The position numbers and the translations under genes are program-made. A DNA stretch of 23,027 bases from contig CAYVTI010000037.1 in NCBI GenBank assembly GCA_964454545.1, positions 1-23,027 of the forward strand. Reading direction: 5' to 3'. This document shows positions 1 through 7,048 of this stretch, in pieces (positions within the stretch are counted from its first letter, which is position 1; each line of letters opens with the position of its first letter). The stretch is from JABCZZ01 sp964454545 (GTDB taxonomy: Bacteria > Pseudomonadota > Alphaproteobacteria > Rickettsiales > JABCZZ01). The notes beneath the pieces are model-generated. The model had not been told where the DNA came from and ran no database searches. It saw nothing but the letters and a program-made list of their open reading frames with translations.

Positions 1-335
1 CCGTAGTAGTCTCGATGAAGGTAGGTCCATCCCATTATGCCGCACTTGTTGCGGCATCCAGCCTTGCAGTATGGCCAGACCCCGCAACGCGATGCGCTTG
101 TGCGGGGTGACATCTACTTAATACCCCGTTGCTTGCGGTGGGGTTGTTTATTTTTAAAAGTTTGTTTTCATTGTCGTCCCGGTGAGGCGGTCAGGAGATC
201 GCCGGTCAACCGGGAACCATCTATCTTCCGCAAGATAGAAGAAGCAGGTCAGTCTCCAGTTGCGGTTGGGTCAAGGGGATTTTAATATTGTCCTGTCTTT
301 ATTGAGATGCACCTTTGAGAGAATGACAGAGATAA
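1..335. repeat. Non-coding left edge with a cluster of hairpin repeats
   Basis: No convincing gene is seen here. The stretch is a series of short inverted repeats: TGCCGCA at 38-44 with TGCGGCA at 50-56; ACCCCGCA at 79-86 with TGCGGGGT at 101-108; an imperfect ACCCC/GGGGT stem at 123-144; TCCCGGT at 177-183 with ACCGGGA at 209-215; and CTATCTT at 221-227 with AAGATAG at 232-238. Serial stems of this style are typical of dispersed intergenic repeats in many alphaproteobacterial genomes; that assignment is inference from appearance. The open frame at 37-285 runs through the hairpins and has no recognisable protein features. The first 36 bases could be the edge of a neighbouring minus-strand gene but are too short to judge. 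Confidence 0.6.
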
Positions 336-1019
336 ATGATGCTTAAAATCGGACATCGTGGCGCACCCGCCTATGCACTGGAAAATACGCTCACCGCTTT
401 TCGCAAAGCCTTGGAAATGGGCGCGGACGGTGTCGAGTTAGATGTGCATCTGTGCAAAAGTGGTGAACTGGTGGTGTTTCACGATGACGGGATGGATCGC
501 CTCACGCCCGAAACGCACCTTATCCGTGACCTGACGCTGAGCGAATTGCGGACGTTTCCCTTGCCGGGGGGCGAGTCGATCCCGACGTTGCCGGAGGTGC
601 TGGAAGCACTGGGGCCGGAGACTTGGTATTTCGTGGAAATCAAACATGCAGCAGCTGCGCCGCCTGTCACCGATGTCCTGCAACACTATACCCAAAAAGG
701 ATGGCGCAATGAAAGACTCTGCTTCCTTGCCTCCGATCACAAGACGATCAGTTCAGGGCTTGAAGCATTTCCATCACTTACTGTAGCCGTATCCTTCACA
801 AAGCTGACGAACAGCTCGGCACAGGAAGCAAAAGCATTAGGCGCGCATTTTATTGTTCCCGACTACCTGACATTCGGGAAAGAGCATGTTGAGCAGGCGC
901 ATGCGCTGGGCTTAAAAATCATCGCCTGGACAGCATACAAGGATGAGGCCGAGCATATTGACGAGTTAGTGGCTCTTGGCGTGGATGGTATCATAAGTAA
1001 CTATCCCGATCGGCTTTGA
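336..1019 (+). CDS. ugpQ: Cytoplasmic glycerophosphodiester phosphodiesterase (GDPD family)
   Basis: This 227-residue protein hydrolyses glycerophosphodiesters, which are phospholipid breakdown products, to glycerol-3-phosphate and an alcohol. The N-terminus carries the GDPD signature: His7-Arg8-Gly9, Glu16-Asn17-Thr18, then Glu34 and Asp36 and His49-Asp50, which match the metal-binding and catalytic positions of the family. FVEIKH in mid-protein and the C-terminal ALGVDGIISNYPD are also typical. No signal peptide is present, so it resembles cytoplasmic UgpQ rather than periplasmic GlpQ, and its length is normal for that type. The second codon is also ATG, so the start could be 3 nt later. 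The ribosome-binding site is weak. It stands alone, convergent with the DUF484 gene, with no terminator I can see in the 62-nt gap. The symbol is by family resemblance. Confidence 0.9.
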   Translation: MMLKIGHRGAPAYALENTLTAFRKALEMGADGVELDVHLCKSGELVVFHDDGMDRLTPETHLIRDLTLSELRTFPLPGGESIPTLPEVLEALGPETWYFVEIKHAAAAPPVTDVLQHYTQKGWRNERLCFLASDHKTISSGLEAFPSLTVAVSFTKLTNSSAQEAKALGAHFIVPDYLTFGKEHVEQAHALGLKIIAWTAYKDEAEHIDELVALGVDGIISNYPDRL

Positions 1020-1081
1020 TTCGCTTCCTGGTTTGCTTTCCGGGACGACAAGTGGACATTTTCAACTGGACTATCCGCCGA

Positions 1082-1834
1082 TCAAATAAGGTGGGCTATG
1101 CCGCTGTCGTTCAGGCACTCGTCCAGCCGGTGCTCGATCACCTGCGCAAGAAAGGAGAGCATTTCGGTACCCTGTCCTTCATAGAAATGGTTCTTGATGC
1201 GCACGCCGAACGCCAGAATGACGTTGCGCTGCGAAGAAGGCAGGCGCATACGAAGCAGCACGGCGGATTCCACCAGGTCATTGCAATCGGCGAATATCTG
1301 GTCGAACCCGAAGACGAATTGCTTGTCGCTGTCGGCAATGAGCAGCACGGACTTATTGCCCAGCATGCTTTCGATCGTTCCGGTTTCAAGAAAGGATATG
1401 CCGGAAGAAGCAGGCTGATCACCAAGCCGGTTTTCATAGAATTCAGCAGCTTCCGACTCGATGCCGAGCCTGACCACGTCGACATTGAAGAACGCGGGCA
1501 GATCGACCGCGATGATTTCAAGCAGCTGCTCCAGCTCGTTCGCCCGGATGATCGAAAGCACCGCCTCATGCACCTGGTAGAGAGTCGACATGTTGTCGCG
1601 GCTGGAAAGGATAAGGCCCTCGTACTTGTCCTTCATGTTCTGGATGCCGGACTGCAGCCTTCCCAGCATATGGAACTGCAAATCGACCACATTGCCGCCG
1701 TGATTGACTTCAGGCGGCGTCATGATTTCCAGCAACTCAGCGTGATCCTTGAAGAAGTTCGGATGCTGGCGCAGGAATTCCGCGACCTGATCGGCGTTTA
1801 TTTCGAGGGTTACTGTTTCTTTCGGGTTCGCCAT
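1082..1834 (-). CDS. DUF484 family protein
   Basis: A 250-residue soluble protein of the DUF484 family. The N-terminal pattern VAEFLRQHPNFFKDHAELLEIM (about residues 16-37) is the family hallmark. It is followed by a helical segment and then a GAF-like region, from about residue 95 to the end, with LLQVIEHRL-type helices at the C-terminus. The molecular function is not established; in other proteobacteria the gene often lies near xerC. The start lies 5 nt after the stop of talC on the same strand, so the two are almost certainly co-transcribed with talC first. The upstream sequence gives only a weak ribosome-binding site, so translational coupling is likely. Family call confident, function unknown. 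Confidence 0.88.
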   Translation of the reverse strand: MANPKETVTLEINADQVAEFLRQHPNFFKDHAELLEIMTPPEVNHGGNVVDLQFHMLGRLQSGIQNMKDKYEGLILSSRDNMSTLYQVHEAVLSIIRANELEQLLEIIAVDLPAFFNVDVVRLGIESEAAEFYENRLGDQPASSGISFLETGTIESMLGNKSVLLIADSDKQFVFGFDQIFADCNDLVESAVLLRMRLPSSQRNVILAFGVRIKNHFYEGQGTEMLSFLAQVIEHRLDECLNDSGIAHLI

Positions 1835-1839
1835 AGCGC

Positions 1840-2493
1840 CTATATTTTTTGACCTGTCTTCTGCCAGTCGGCAAGGAAAGCCGCAAGCCCTTTATCGGTG
1901 AGCGGATGCCCGGCGAGCTGTTTCATCACCGAAGGCGGAATGGTCGCCACATGCGCGCCCATCTTCGCCGACTCCACAATATGGATGGGGTTGCGCACGC
2001 TTGCCACCAGCACCTCCGTCTTGAAAGCGTCATACTGGCGGTAAATCTCGCAGATATCGCTGATAAGGCCAAGCCCGTCCTGACCGACATCGTCCAGCCT
2101 GCCGACGAACGGCGAAACGAAGGTCGCCCCGGCTTTAGCCGCAAGAATTGCCTGCGCTGCTGAGAAACACAGGGTGACATTCACCATCGTGCCACGGCTG
2201 GTGAAATGCTTGCAGGCTTTAAGCCCGTCCCAGGTAAGCGGAACTTTGATGGCGATGTTCCTGGCGATTTTGGCAAGCTTCTCGCCTTCCTTTATCATGC
2301 CTTCGGCGTCGAGCGCGGTGACCTCGGCGCTCACCGGGCCGTTTGTGAGCGTGCATATTTCCTTCACCACCTCGATGAAATCGCGGCCGGATTTGGCAAT
2401 CAGCGACGGATTGGTGGTGACGCCATCCAGCAGGCCGGTGGCAGCCAGATCGCGTATCTCGTTAACATCGGCAGTATCCACAAAAAATTTCAT
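1840..2493 (-). CDS. tal: Transaldolase, fructose-6-phosphate aldolase (TalC/FSA) type
   Basis: A 217-residue small transaldolase of the pentose phosphate pathway. It begins MKFFVDTADVNEI, with DGVTTNPSLIAKSG and the Schiff-base lysine in NIAIKVPLT (Lys83). VSPFVGRLDD and the C-terminal block FLADWQKTG are also typical of the family. The ATG at 2493 is chosen because GAGGTG lies 6 nt upstream of it. A longer frame from a GTG at 2502 would start inside that ribosome-binding site and adds three residues not expected in the family. Sequence alone does not separate true transaldolase from fructose-6-phosphate aldolase activity. It is first in an operon with the DUF484 gene and divergent from priA. 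Confidence 0.93.
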   Translation of the reverse strand: MKFFVDTADVNEIRDLAATGLLDGVTTNPSLIAKSGRDFIEVVKEICTLTNGPVSAEVTALDAEGMIKEGEKLAKIARNIAIKVPLTWDGLKACKHFTSRGTMVNVTLCFSAAQAILAAKAGATFVSPFVGRLDDVGQDGLGLISDICEIYRQYDAFKTEVLVASVRNPIHIVESAKMGAHVATIPPSVMKQLAGHPLTDKGLAAFLADWQKTGQKI

Positions 2494-2532
2494 ATATGAC
2501 ACCTCGTATTTAATACTATACTCACATAACCT
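2494..2532. promoter_or_regulatory. Short divergent tal/priA promoter region
   Basis: Only 39 nt separate the divergent starts of tal and priA, so both promoters must overlap each other or extend into the coding regions. The strip is AT-rich, with TAATACTATACT on the plus strand as a plausible source of -10 hexamers. The tal ribosome-binding site (GAGGTG on the minus strand) is at its left end. priA has no clear Shine-Dalgarno sequence before its ATG, so a very short or absent leader is possible. Individual boxes cannot be fixed by eye. Confidence 0.35.
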
Positions 2533-4857
2533 ATGTCGCAGGAGAATGGAATAGAGATTATAAAGCCGGACGACAAAGTCAGCGTTTTGCTGCCGCTGGT
2601 TTTCCGCAAAGCCTTTGATTATCGCGTGCCCGAGGGGATGGAGGTGAAACCGGGCGATTACGTGCGCGTGCCGTTCGGGAAAAAATCCCTCTGGGGAGTG
2701 GTCTGGGGTAAGGCGCAGGGAGACATCGAGGAAAATAAAATAAAATCCGTTGAAGAGTTTTGCGCTTATCTTCCCGGCATGAGCGAATCCATGCGCAAAT
2801 TCATCGACTGGGTAGCGTGGTACACGCTCGCGCCCGCAGGCATGGTGCTTAAAATGGCGCTCTCGGCGCCGGAAGCGCTGGAGACGCCTGTTGCAAGTTG
2901 TAAGTTACAGGTTGCAAGTAATGTAAATGCTATAAAATTGACGCCCTCACGCCTACGTATCCTCACTTACCTGTCGGATGGCATCCCACGAAGCATAAAA
3001 GAAATAACAGAGCACGCGAAAGTATCCGCAAATGTTGTGCAGGGGTTCCTGAAAGCAGGGGGCCTGAAAGAAGTCCGTCACATTGCGCATCGCCCAGCTT
3101 GCGGCTTGCAACCCGCCTTCGCTGAAATTCCGGCGGACGGGCCTGCAACTTGCAGCCTTTCACCTGAACAAAAAAAATCTGCCACAGCTATTCATGAAAA
3201 ACTGAGCGCTGGATTCAGCGTAACCCTGCTGGACGGCGTTACCGGCTCCGGGAAAACGGAAGTCTATTTCGACGCCATCGGGCGTTGCATCAGGCAAGGC
3301 AGGCAGGTGCTGGTGCTGCTTCCTGAAATCGTCCTTTCCGTGCAATGGCTTGACCGTTTTAAGCAACGCTTCGGATTTGCGCCGGATATATGGCATTCAA
3401 GCGTTACCAGTGCACGCAAGCACGCCTGCTGGCGCGGGGTGGCGGAAGGCTCCGCCCGCGTCGTGGTAGGCGCCCGCTCCGCCCTCTTCCTGCCTTTCAG
3501 GGAGTTGGGGCTTGTCGTGGCCGATGAGGAGCATGACGCGTCCTACAAACAGGAGGAAGGCGTCGTATACCAGGCGCGTGATATGGCGGTGGCACGTGCG
3601 CGACATGAAGGGGTACCCGCCCTGCTGGTGTCGGCCACTCCGTCGCTTGAAACCGAATTTAACATTGGGCATGGGCGTTACCAGCGCCTGCACCTGCCCA
3701 ACCGCCATAACGACGCCAGTTTGCCGGAAATTGAACTTGTCGATATGAGGAAACAGGCTACGGCGCGCAACCGCTGGATTTCAGAACCGCTGAAAAATGC
3801 GCTGATAAACACGTTGTCCCATAAAAACCAGGCGATGATTTTCATGAACCGCCGCGGCTACGCGCCGCTGGTGCTGTGTCGCGCCTGCGGCCACCGGTTC
3901 CAGTGCCCGCACTGCACTGCCTGGCTGGTGCTGCATCGCTCCAAGGGAAAACTGCTCTGCCACCACTGCGGCCATGTAGCGCCGCTGCCTAAGGCATGCC
4001 CGGAGTGCAAAACCGAGGGCAGCCTTATTCCTTATGGTCCTGGCGTGGAACGCATTGCCGAGGAGTTACGGGAGATGTTTCCGGATGCGAGGATTGCCGT
4101 AATGACAAGTGATTCTGTTATGGGGAGCCCGCTGCCCCCGGTTTCGCTCCGCGAAACTCCCCCTGCGGGGGCGGCGTATAGCACTCCTTCGCGTACCCAC
4201 GCATCGGATGTTATTGGCGCTATGGGAACTGGCGACATCGACATCCTCGTGGGAACGCAGATGATCGCAAAGGGACATCACTTCGCCGGGCTGGCGCTTG
4301 TGGGCGTAGTGGATGCGGATATGGGGCTTGGCGGCGGGGATCTGCGCGCAGGGGAGCGCACCTACCAATTGCTGCACCAGCTCGCGGGGCGCGCGGGAAG
4401 GGAAAAAACGCGGGGTATGGTGTACCTGCAGACCTATATGCCGGAGCACCCGGTGATGCAGGCGCTTGCCGCAAGCAACCGCGACGGTTTCATGCTGCTG
4501 GAGGCAAGGATGCGCGAAGAGGCGGGCATGCCGCCTTACGGCAAACTCGCGGCCGTTATCATCGAAGGGCAAAATGAGCAGGAGGTGATTAGATTTGCGA
4601 GGGAGCTGGTAAAGGTCGCAGGTTGCAGGTCGCAGGTTGCAGGTAAGGAAAGAGACTTGCAATTTGCAACCTGCAACATTCTTGGTCCTGCCCCCGCGCC
4701 GCTCGCAAGGCTTAAAAACCGGTTCCGCTACCGCATCCTTGTGAAAGCCGCGCGTAGTTTCAACATGCAGCAATTCCTTGCAGGATGGCTGCTGGCCATG
4801 AAGATTCCCGCTTCTCTGAAAGTTAAAGTGGATGTGGATCCCTATAGTTTCGTATAA
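2533..4857 (+). CDS. priA: Primosomal protein N' (replication restart helicase PriA)
   Basis: A 774-residue superfamily 2 helicase that reloads the replisome at collapsed forks. An N-terminal 3'-DNA-binding domain (about 1-105, VLLPLVFRKAFDYRVPEG) is followed by a winged-helix linker. Walker A GVTGSGKT is near residues 235-242, the DEEH box near 331, and SATPSLE follows. Eight cysteines in two-zinc arrangement run from about 449 to 495 (CRACGH, CPHC, CHHCGH, CPEC). GTQMIAKGHHF is near 574 and QLAGRAGR near 618. The protein is about 40 residues longer than usual. The excess is explained by four in-frame repeat insertions at roughly residues 120-129, 189-208, 529-561 and 694-715, listed separately. 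All catalytic motifs are intact, so the gene is probably functional. Confidence 0.96.
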   Translation: MSQENGIEIIKPDDKVSVLLPLVFRKAFDYRVPEGMEVKPGDYVRVPFGKKSLWGVVWGKAQGDIEENKIKSVEEFCAYLPGMSESMRKFIDWVAWYTLAPAGMVLKMALSAPEALETPVASCKLQVASNVNAIKLTPSRLRILTYLSDGIPRSIKEITEHAKVSANVVQGFLKAGGLKEVRHIAHRPACGLQPAFAEIPADGPATCSLSPEQKKSATAIHEKLSAGFSVTLLDGVTGSGKTEVYFDAIGRCIRQGRQVLVLLPEIVLSVQWLDRFKQRFGFAPDIWHSSVTSARKHACWRGVAEGSARVVVGARSALFLPFRELGLVVADEEHDASYKQEEGVVYQARDMAVARARHEGVPALLVSATPSLETEFNIGHGRYQRLHLPNRHNDASLPEIELVDMRKQATARNRWISEPLKNALINTLSHKNQAMIFMNRRGYAPLVLCRACGHRFQCPHCTAWLVLHRSKGKLLCHHCGHVAPLPKACPECKTEGSLIPYGPGVERIAEELREMFPDARIAVMTSDSVMGSPLPPVSLRETPPAGAAYSTPSRTHASDVIGAMGTGDIDILVGTQMIAKGHHFAGLALVGVVDADMGLGGGDLRAGERTYQLLHQLAGRAGREKTRGMVYLQTYMPEHPVMQALAASNRDGFMLLEARMREEAGMPPYGKLAAVIIEGQNEQEVIRFARELVKVAGCRSQVAGKERDLQFATCNILGPAPAPLARLKNRFRYRILVKAARSFNMQQFLAGWLLAMKIPASLKVKVDVDPYSFV
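2891..2918. repeat. Heptamer array 1 inside priA
   Basis: Four tandem 7-bp units: TTGCAAG, TTGTAAG, TTACAGG, TTGCAAG. They encode VASCKLQVAS in the linker between the 3'-DNA-binding domain and the winged helix of PriA. The reading frame is kept. The unit is the same family as the arrays at 3097-3155 and 4614-4677. Confidence 0.75.
3097..3155. repeat. Heptamer array 2 (inverted pair) inside priA
   Basis: The left part has two 7-bp units (GCTTGCG, GCTTGCA at 3097-3110) and the right part two more (GCCTGCA, ACTTGCA at 3141-3154). CCCGCC at 3112-3117 faces GGCGG at 3132-3136, making the whole block an imperfect palindrome. It encodes the ACGLQP...PATCSL segment between the winged helix and the helicase core. 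Confidence 0.65.
4118..4215. repeat. GC-rich hairpin block inserted in priA
   Basis: This block contains a perfect stem GTTTCGC/GCGAAAC (4141-4147 with 4151-4157, 3-nt loop), CCCCC/GGGGG (4159-4163 with 4167-4171), and longer-range complements GGGGAG/CTCCCC (4122-4127 with 4157-4162) and GCCCCCG/CGGGGGC (4134-4140 with 4166-4172). It encodes about 32 residues between FPDARIAVMTSDS and IGAMGTGDIDILVGTQ, two blocks that are nearly contiguous in ordinary PriA proteins. The frame is preserved. Confidence 0.65.
4614..4677. repeat. Heptamer array 3 (inverted pair) inside priA
   Basis: Four direct 7-bp units (GGTCGCA, GGTTGCA, GGTCGCA, GGTTGCA at 4614-4641) are followed after 14 nt by three units in the opposite sense (CTTGCAA, TTTGCAA, CCTGCAA at 4656-4676). 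The RNA could fold into a strong stem. The block encodes VAGCRSQVAG...LQFATCN just before the conserved ILGPAPAPLARL motif of the PriA C-terminal domain. Confidence 0.8.
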
Positions 4858-4929
4858 GATTTGCCTCGTAATCCGTTCGCAGCAATGGCATAGTACGGAA
4901 AATCATTTAGGACGGCGCAGCATTTGACC

Positions 4930-5538
4930 ATGCATTATTTCAGGAATATAATTTTTCTGTTTCTTTCTTCCCTGTTGCTTACGAACTGCTCCGGCGAGTC
5001 CGATAAAAAGAATCCTGCTCCGCGCATCATCATCTACAGCCCGAATGCCGAACCGCTGAATGGCGGGCCGCTCGGCGCTCCCACCTGCGAAGCCGCATTA
5101 TCCAAATGGTTCGGACGTATGGATGCGAATCAGGATGGTTTCATCGATAAAATGGAATTCATGAATGACGCCGCTGTGCAGTTCAGGCGTATGGATATTG
5201 ATAAGAACGGCTATCTGGTTTCGGAAGAACTTGACCGCTATCGCGCTCCTTACCGGCAGGCCGAAAGAACCCACAAGCAGGAGCAAAACAATCAGTTGCA
5301 TAAGCGGGAAAACAGAGGTCGTGGTGAAGGCGGCAGTAATCGGGATAAATCTCTGGAAAGCTTAACCCCGGTTGACCCTGTCATGTCCGCCGATGCCAAC
5401 CTTGATTTCAAGGTGACGCCGGAGGAATTCCGGGCGCAGGCGGAAAAGATCTTTGCAGTGCTGGACGGCAATCATGACGGCAGGCTGAGCCGGGCGGAGA
5501 TACTGGCCATCTGCAGCAGGAAGGAAGAGGCTGATTAA
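4930..5538 (+). CDS. EF-hand calcium-binding lipoprotein
   Basis: A protein of about 202 residues with an N-terminal hydrophobic signal ending LLLTNC. Cys20 would be the lipidation site, although Asn at -1 is not the classical lipobox residue. Four EF-hand-like loops follow: DANQDGFIDKMEF, DIDKNGYLVSEEL, DANLDFKVTPEEF and DGNHDGRLSRAEI. The first and fourth fit the canonical D-x-D/N-x-D-G pattern best; the third has Phe where Gly is expected. A charged, Gln/Arg-rich linker separates the two pairs. It probably sits in the envelope and binds Ca2+; its physiological role is unknown. A TTG at 4924 is an alternative start, 11 nt after AGGA at 4909-4912. The GNAT gene follows 10 nt later. Confidence 0.75.
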   Translation: MHYFRNIIFLFLSSLLLTNCSGESDKKNPAPRIIIYSPNAEPLNGGPLGAPTCEAALSKWFGRMDANQDGFIDKMEFMNDAAVQFRRMDIDKNGYLVSEELDRYRAPYRQAERTHKQEQNNQLHKRENRGRGEGGSNRDKSLESLTPVDPVMSADANLDFKVTPEEFRAQAEKIFAVLDGNHDGRLSRAEILAICSRKEEAD

Positions 5539-5548
5539 GGTACAGGCT

Positions 5549-6130
5549 ATGCATGATCATGGCAGAACAATGCGTATGAAACAGGAGGATGATTTCTCCT
5601 ACGTCTTCATGCAGCTTTCCGATGCTCCCGAAGTGGGCAGGCTGGCGTGCCGTATCTGGCATGCGCATTATCCTTCGCTTATTCCGGTGGAACAGATTGA
5701 TTACATGCTGGCGCGTGGCTACACAACGGAAGCGCTGCATGCGCATCTTGCCGCCGGGCAGAAAATACTGCTCCTGAAACAGGATGGTGAAATAAAAGGG
5801 TTTTTAGGGATCGGCGCTTTGTCCCAGATCGATAATTCCCTTGTGCGTGGCGCGCGCGCGGGAGAAGGCTGCTATTTCATCCACCGTCTCTATCTTGCCC
5901 CGGGACTGCACGGGAAAGGGATGGGACATGCGCTTTTCAACGAAATCCTAAAACGCCTGCCGGACGTTGCCCTTATTCGTTTGCAGGTGAACCGTGACAA
6001 CAGGCAGGCGCAGAAGTTTTATGAACGGCAGGGGTTTAAGACCGCTGCGGAGATCGATTTAGACATAGGCGGCGGGTTTTTCATGCGCGATTATGTCATG
6101 CAGTGGGAAAAACCGCAGAACCGCGCCTGA
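5549..6130 (+). CDS. GNAT family N-acetyltransferase
   Basis: A 193-residue stand-alone acetyltransferase with a GCN5-related fold. Motif A is clear at YFIHRLYLAPGLHGKGMGHALF (acetyl-CoA pyrophosphate loop HGKGMG). It is followed by LIRLQVNRDNRQAQKFYERQGF, the usual motif B with the conserved N-x-x-A-x-x-F-Y-x-x-x-G-F segment. The substrate cannot be read from sequence. The start is supported by AAGG about 9 nt upstream; ATGs at 5570 and 5576 are alternatives that would remove a non-conserved leader. It lies 10 nt after the EF-hand lipoprotein and is probably co-transcribed with it. It converges on the TPR lipoprotein gene with only 8 nt between stops and no visible terminator. Confidence 0.85.
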   Translation: MHDHGRTMRMKQEDDFSYVFMQLSDAPEVGRLACRIWHAHYPSLIPVEQIDYMLARGYTTEALHAHLAAGQKILLLKQDGEIKGFLGIGALSQIDNSLVRGARAGEGCYFIHRLYLAPGLHGKGMGHALFNEILKRLPDVALIRLQVNRDNRQAQKFYERQGFKTAAEIDLDIGGGFFMRDYVMQWEKPQNRA

Positions 6131-6138
6131 GCCCTTAA

Positions 6139-6978
6139 TTACGGGATGGGAGGGATGTTCAGGACTGAATCCGGCAGCTTTGCAGGCTTGGGGGAAAGAT
6201 CGGCAGGAGCGCCGCTGTTGCTCTTTGCTGCCAGGCTGTAGAATTTTAGATTCTCCTGCATGTCTTTTTCCGGCAGGTCTTTCAGCCCGTACTTCATGGC
6301 GTTGTCCGTGTCGCCTTCAAGACCGTACGCAAGCGCAAGGTTCTGGCGTATCTGTGGCGTAGCGTCAGGCATTTCAGCGATAGGCTGCAGCAGGCTCACC
6401 GCCTTGGCGTATGTTCCGCTCTTGATGTAGGACATGCCGAGATTGGCGTTATAAAGCATGGCGTTGGCCGGATCGAGATCGAGCGCGGTGCTGTAGGCGT
6501 TGCGCGCGTGGGTGTAGCGGCCGAGCATGTCAAGCGCCACGCCCTTGGTGTTATAAAGCAGCGCGTCGTTACTCTTGATGGCAAGGGCCTTATCGATGGT
6601 TTTCAGGGCTTCGGCCGGAGCGCCAGTGTTGATTTGCGCATTGGCGATCTTGCGCAGGATGTCAGTATTTCCCGGTTCTATCTCCAGGGCTTCGCTTAAG
6701 ACGGCCAATGACTGACGTTCGCCGCGGTGATGGGCATAAAAATCCGCAAGTTCCATATAGGGTTCGATGCCGCTATCCTTGTTCATCGCCTGCCGGTAGT
6801 AATGTTCCGCGGAGGGAAAGTCGCCGGCGGCTTCCGAAGAATGCGCCATCCTGAGCGATATCTCGCTGCTGTTATTATTGATGGCCTGTTTGTTGGCTTT
6901 ATTGGCATCGCTTTCGCCGCAGCCGCCGAGTAAAGCGGAAAGAAAAAGAACGGATGCCACAAGAAAATAAGAGCGCAT
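6139..6978 (-). CDS. TPR-repeat lipoprotein (TadD-like)
   Basis: A 279-residue lipoprotein. MRSYFLVASVLFLSALLGGC gives a textbook signal peptide with lipobox LGGC and lipidated Cys20. Several tetratricopeptide repeats follow from about residue 45 to 240, for example AEALKTIDKALAIKSNDALLYNTKGVALDMLGRYTHAR. The end is Pro-rich. The layout matches TadD, the outer-membrane lipoprotein of Tad/Flp pilus assembly, but no other tad gene is in the window, so this is a likeness only. The start at 6978 is chosen because it puts the signal peptide at the N-terminus; the frame opens 44 codons earlier without signal-like sequence. It lies 70 nt downstream of a prepilin-like gene on the same strand, which adds support for a pilus or secretion role. 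Confidence 0.82.
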   Translation of the reverse strand: MRSYFLVASVLFLSALLGGCGESDANKANKQAINNNSSEISLRMAHSSEAAGDFPSAEHYYRQAMNKDSGIEPYMELADFYAHHRGERQSLAVLSEALEIEPGNTDILRKIANAQINTGAPAEALKTIDKALAIKSNDALLYNTKGVALDMLGRYTHARNAYSTALDLDPANAMLYNANLGMSYIKSGTYAKAVSLLQPIAEMPDATPQIRQNLALAYGLEGDTDNAMKYGLKDLPEKDMQENLKFYSLAAKSNSGAPADLSPKPAKLPDSVLNIPPIP

Positions 6979-7048
6979 AGCTTCAATGATATGCTGAGGG
7001 CGGAATTTTTGCAAGCTGTATGGAAGTGTGTTAGCGCCGTTCTTTGGG

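Noticed and set aside
37..285. Open frame of 82 codons at the left edge
   Set aside because: It crosses several hairpins, has no domain, signal or ribosome-binding site, and looks like translated repeat sequence.
1016..1852. Long plus-strand frame of 278 codons
   Set aside because: It is the antisense shadow of the DUF484 gene, whose minus-strand product has clear family motifs.
2533..4857. priA as a decaying pseudogene because of its insertions
   Set aside because: All insertions keep the frame, there is no premature stop, and every helicase and zinc motif is intact.
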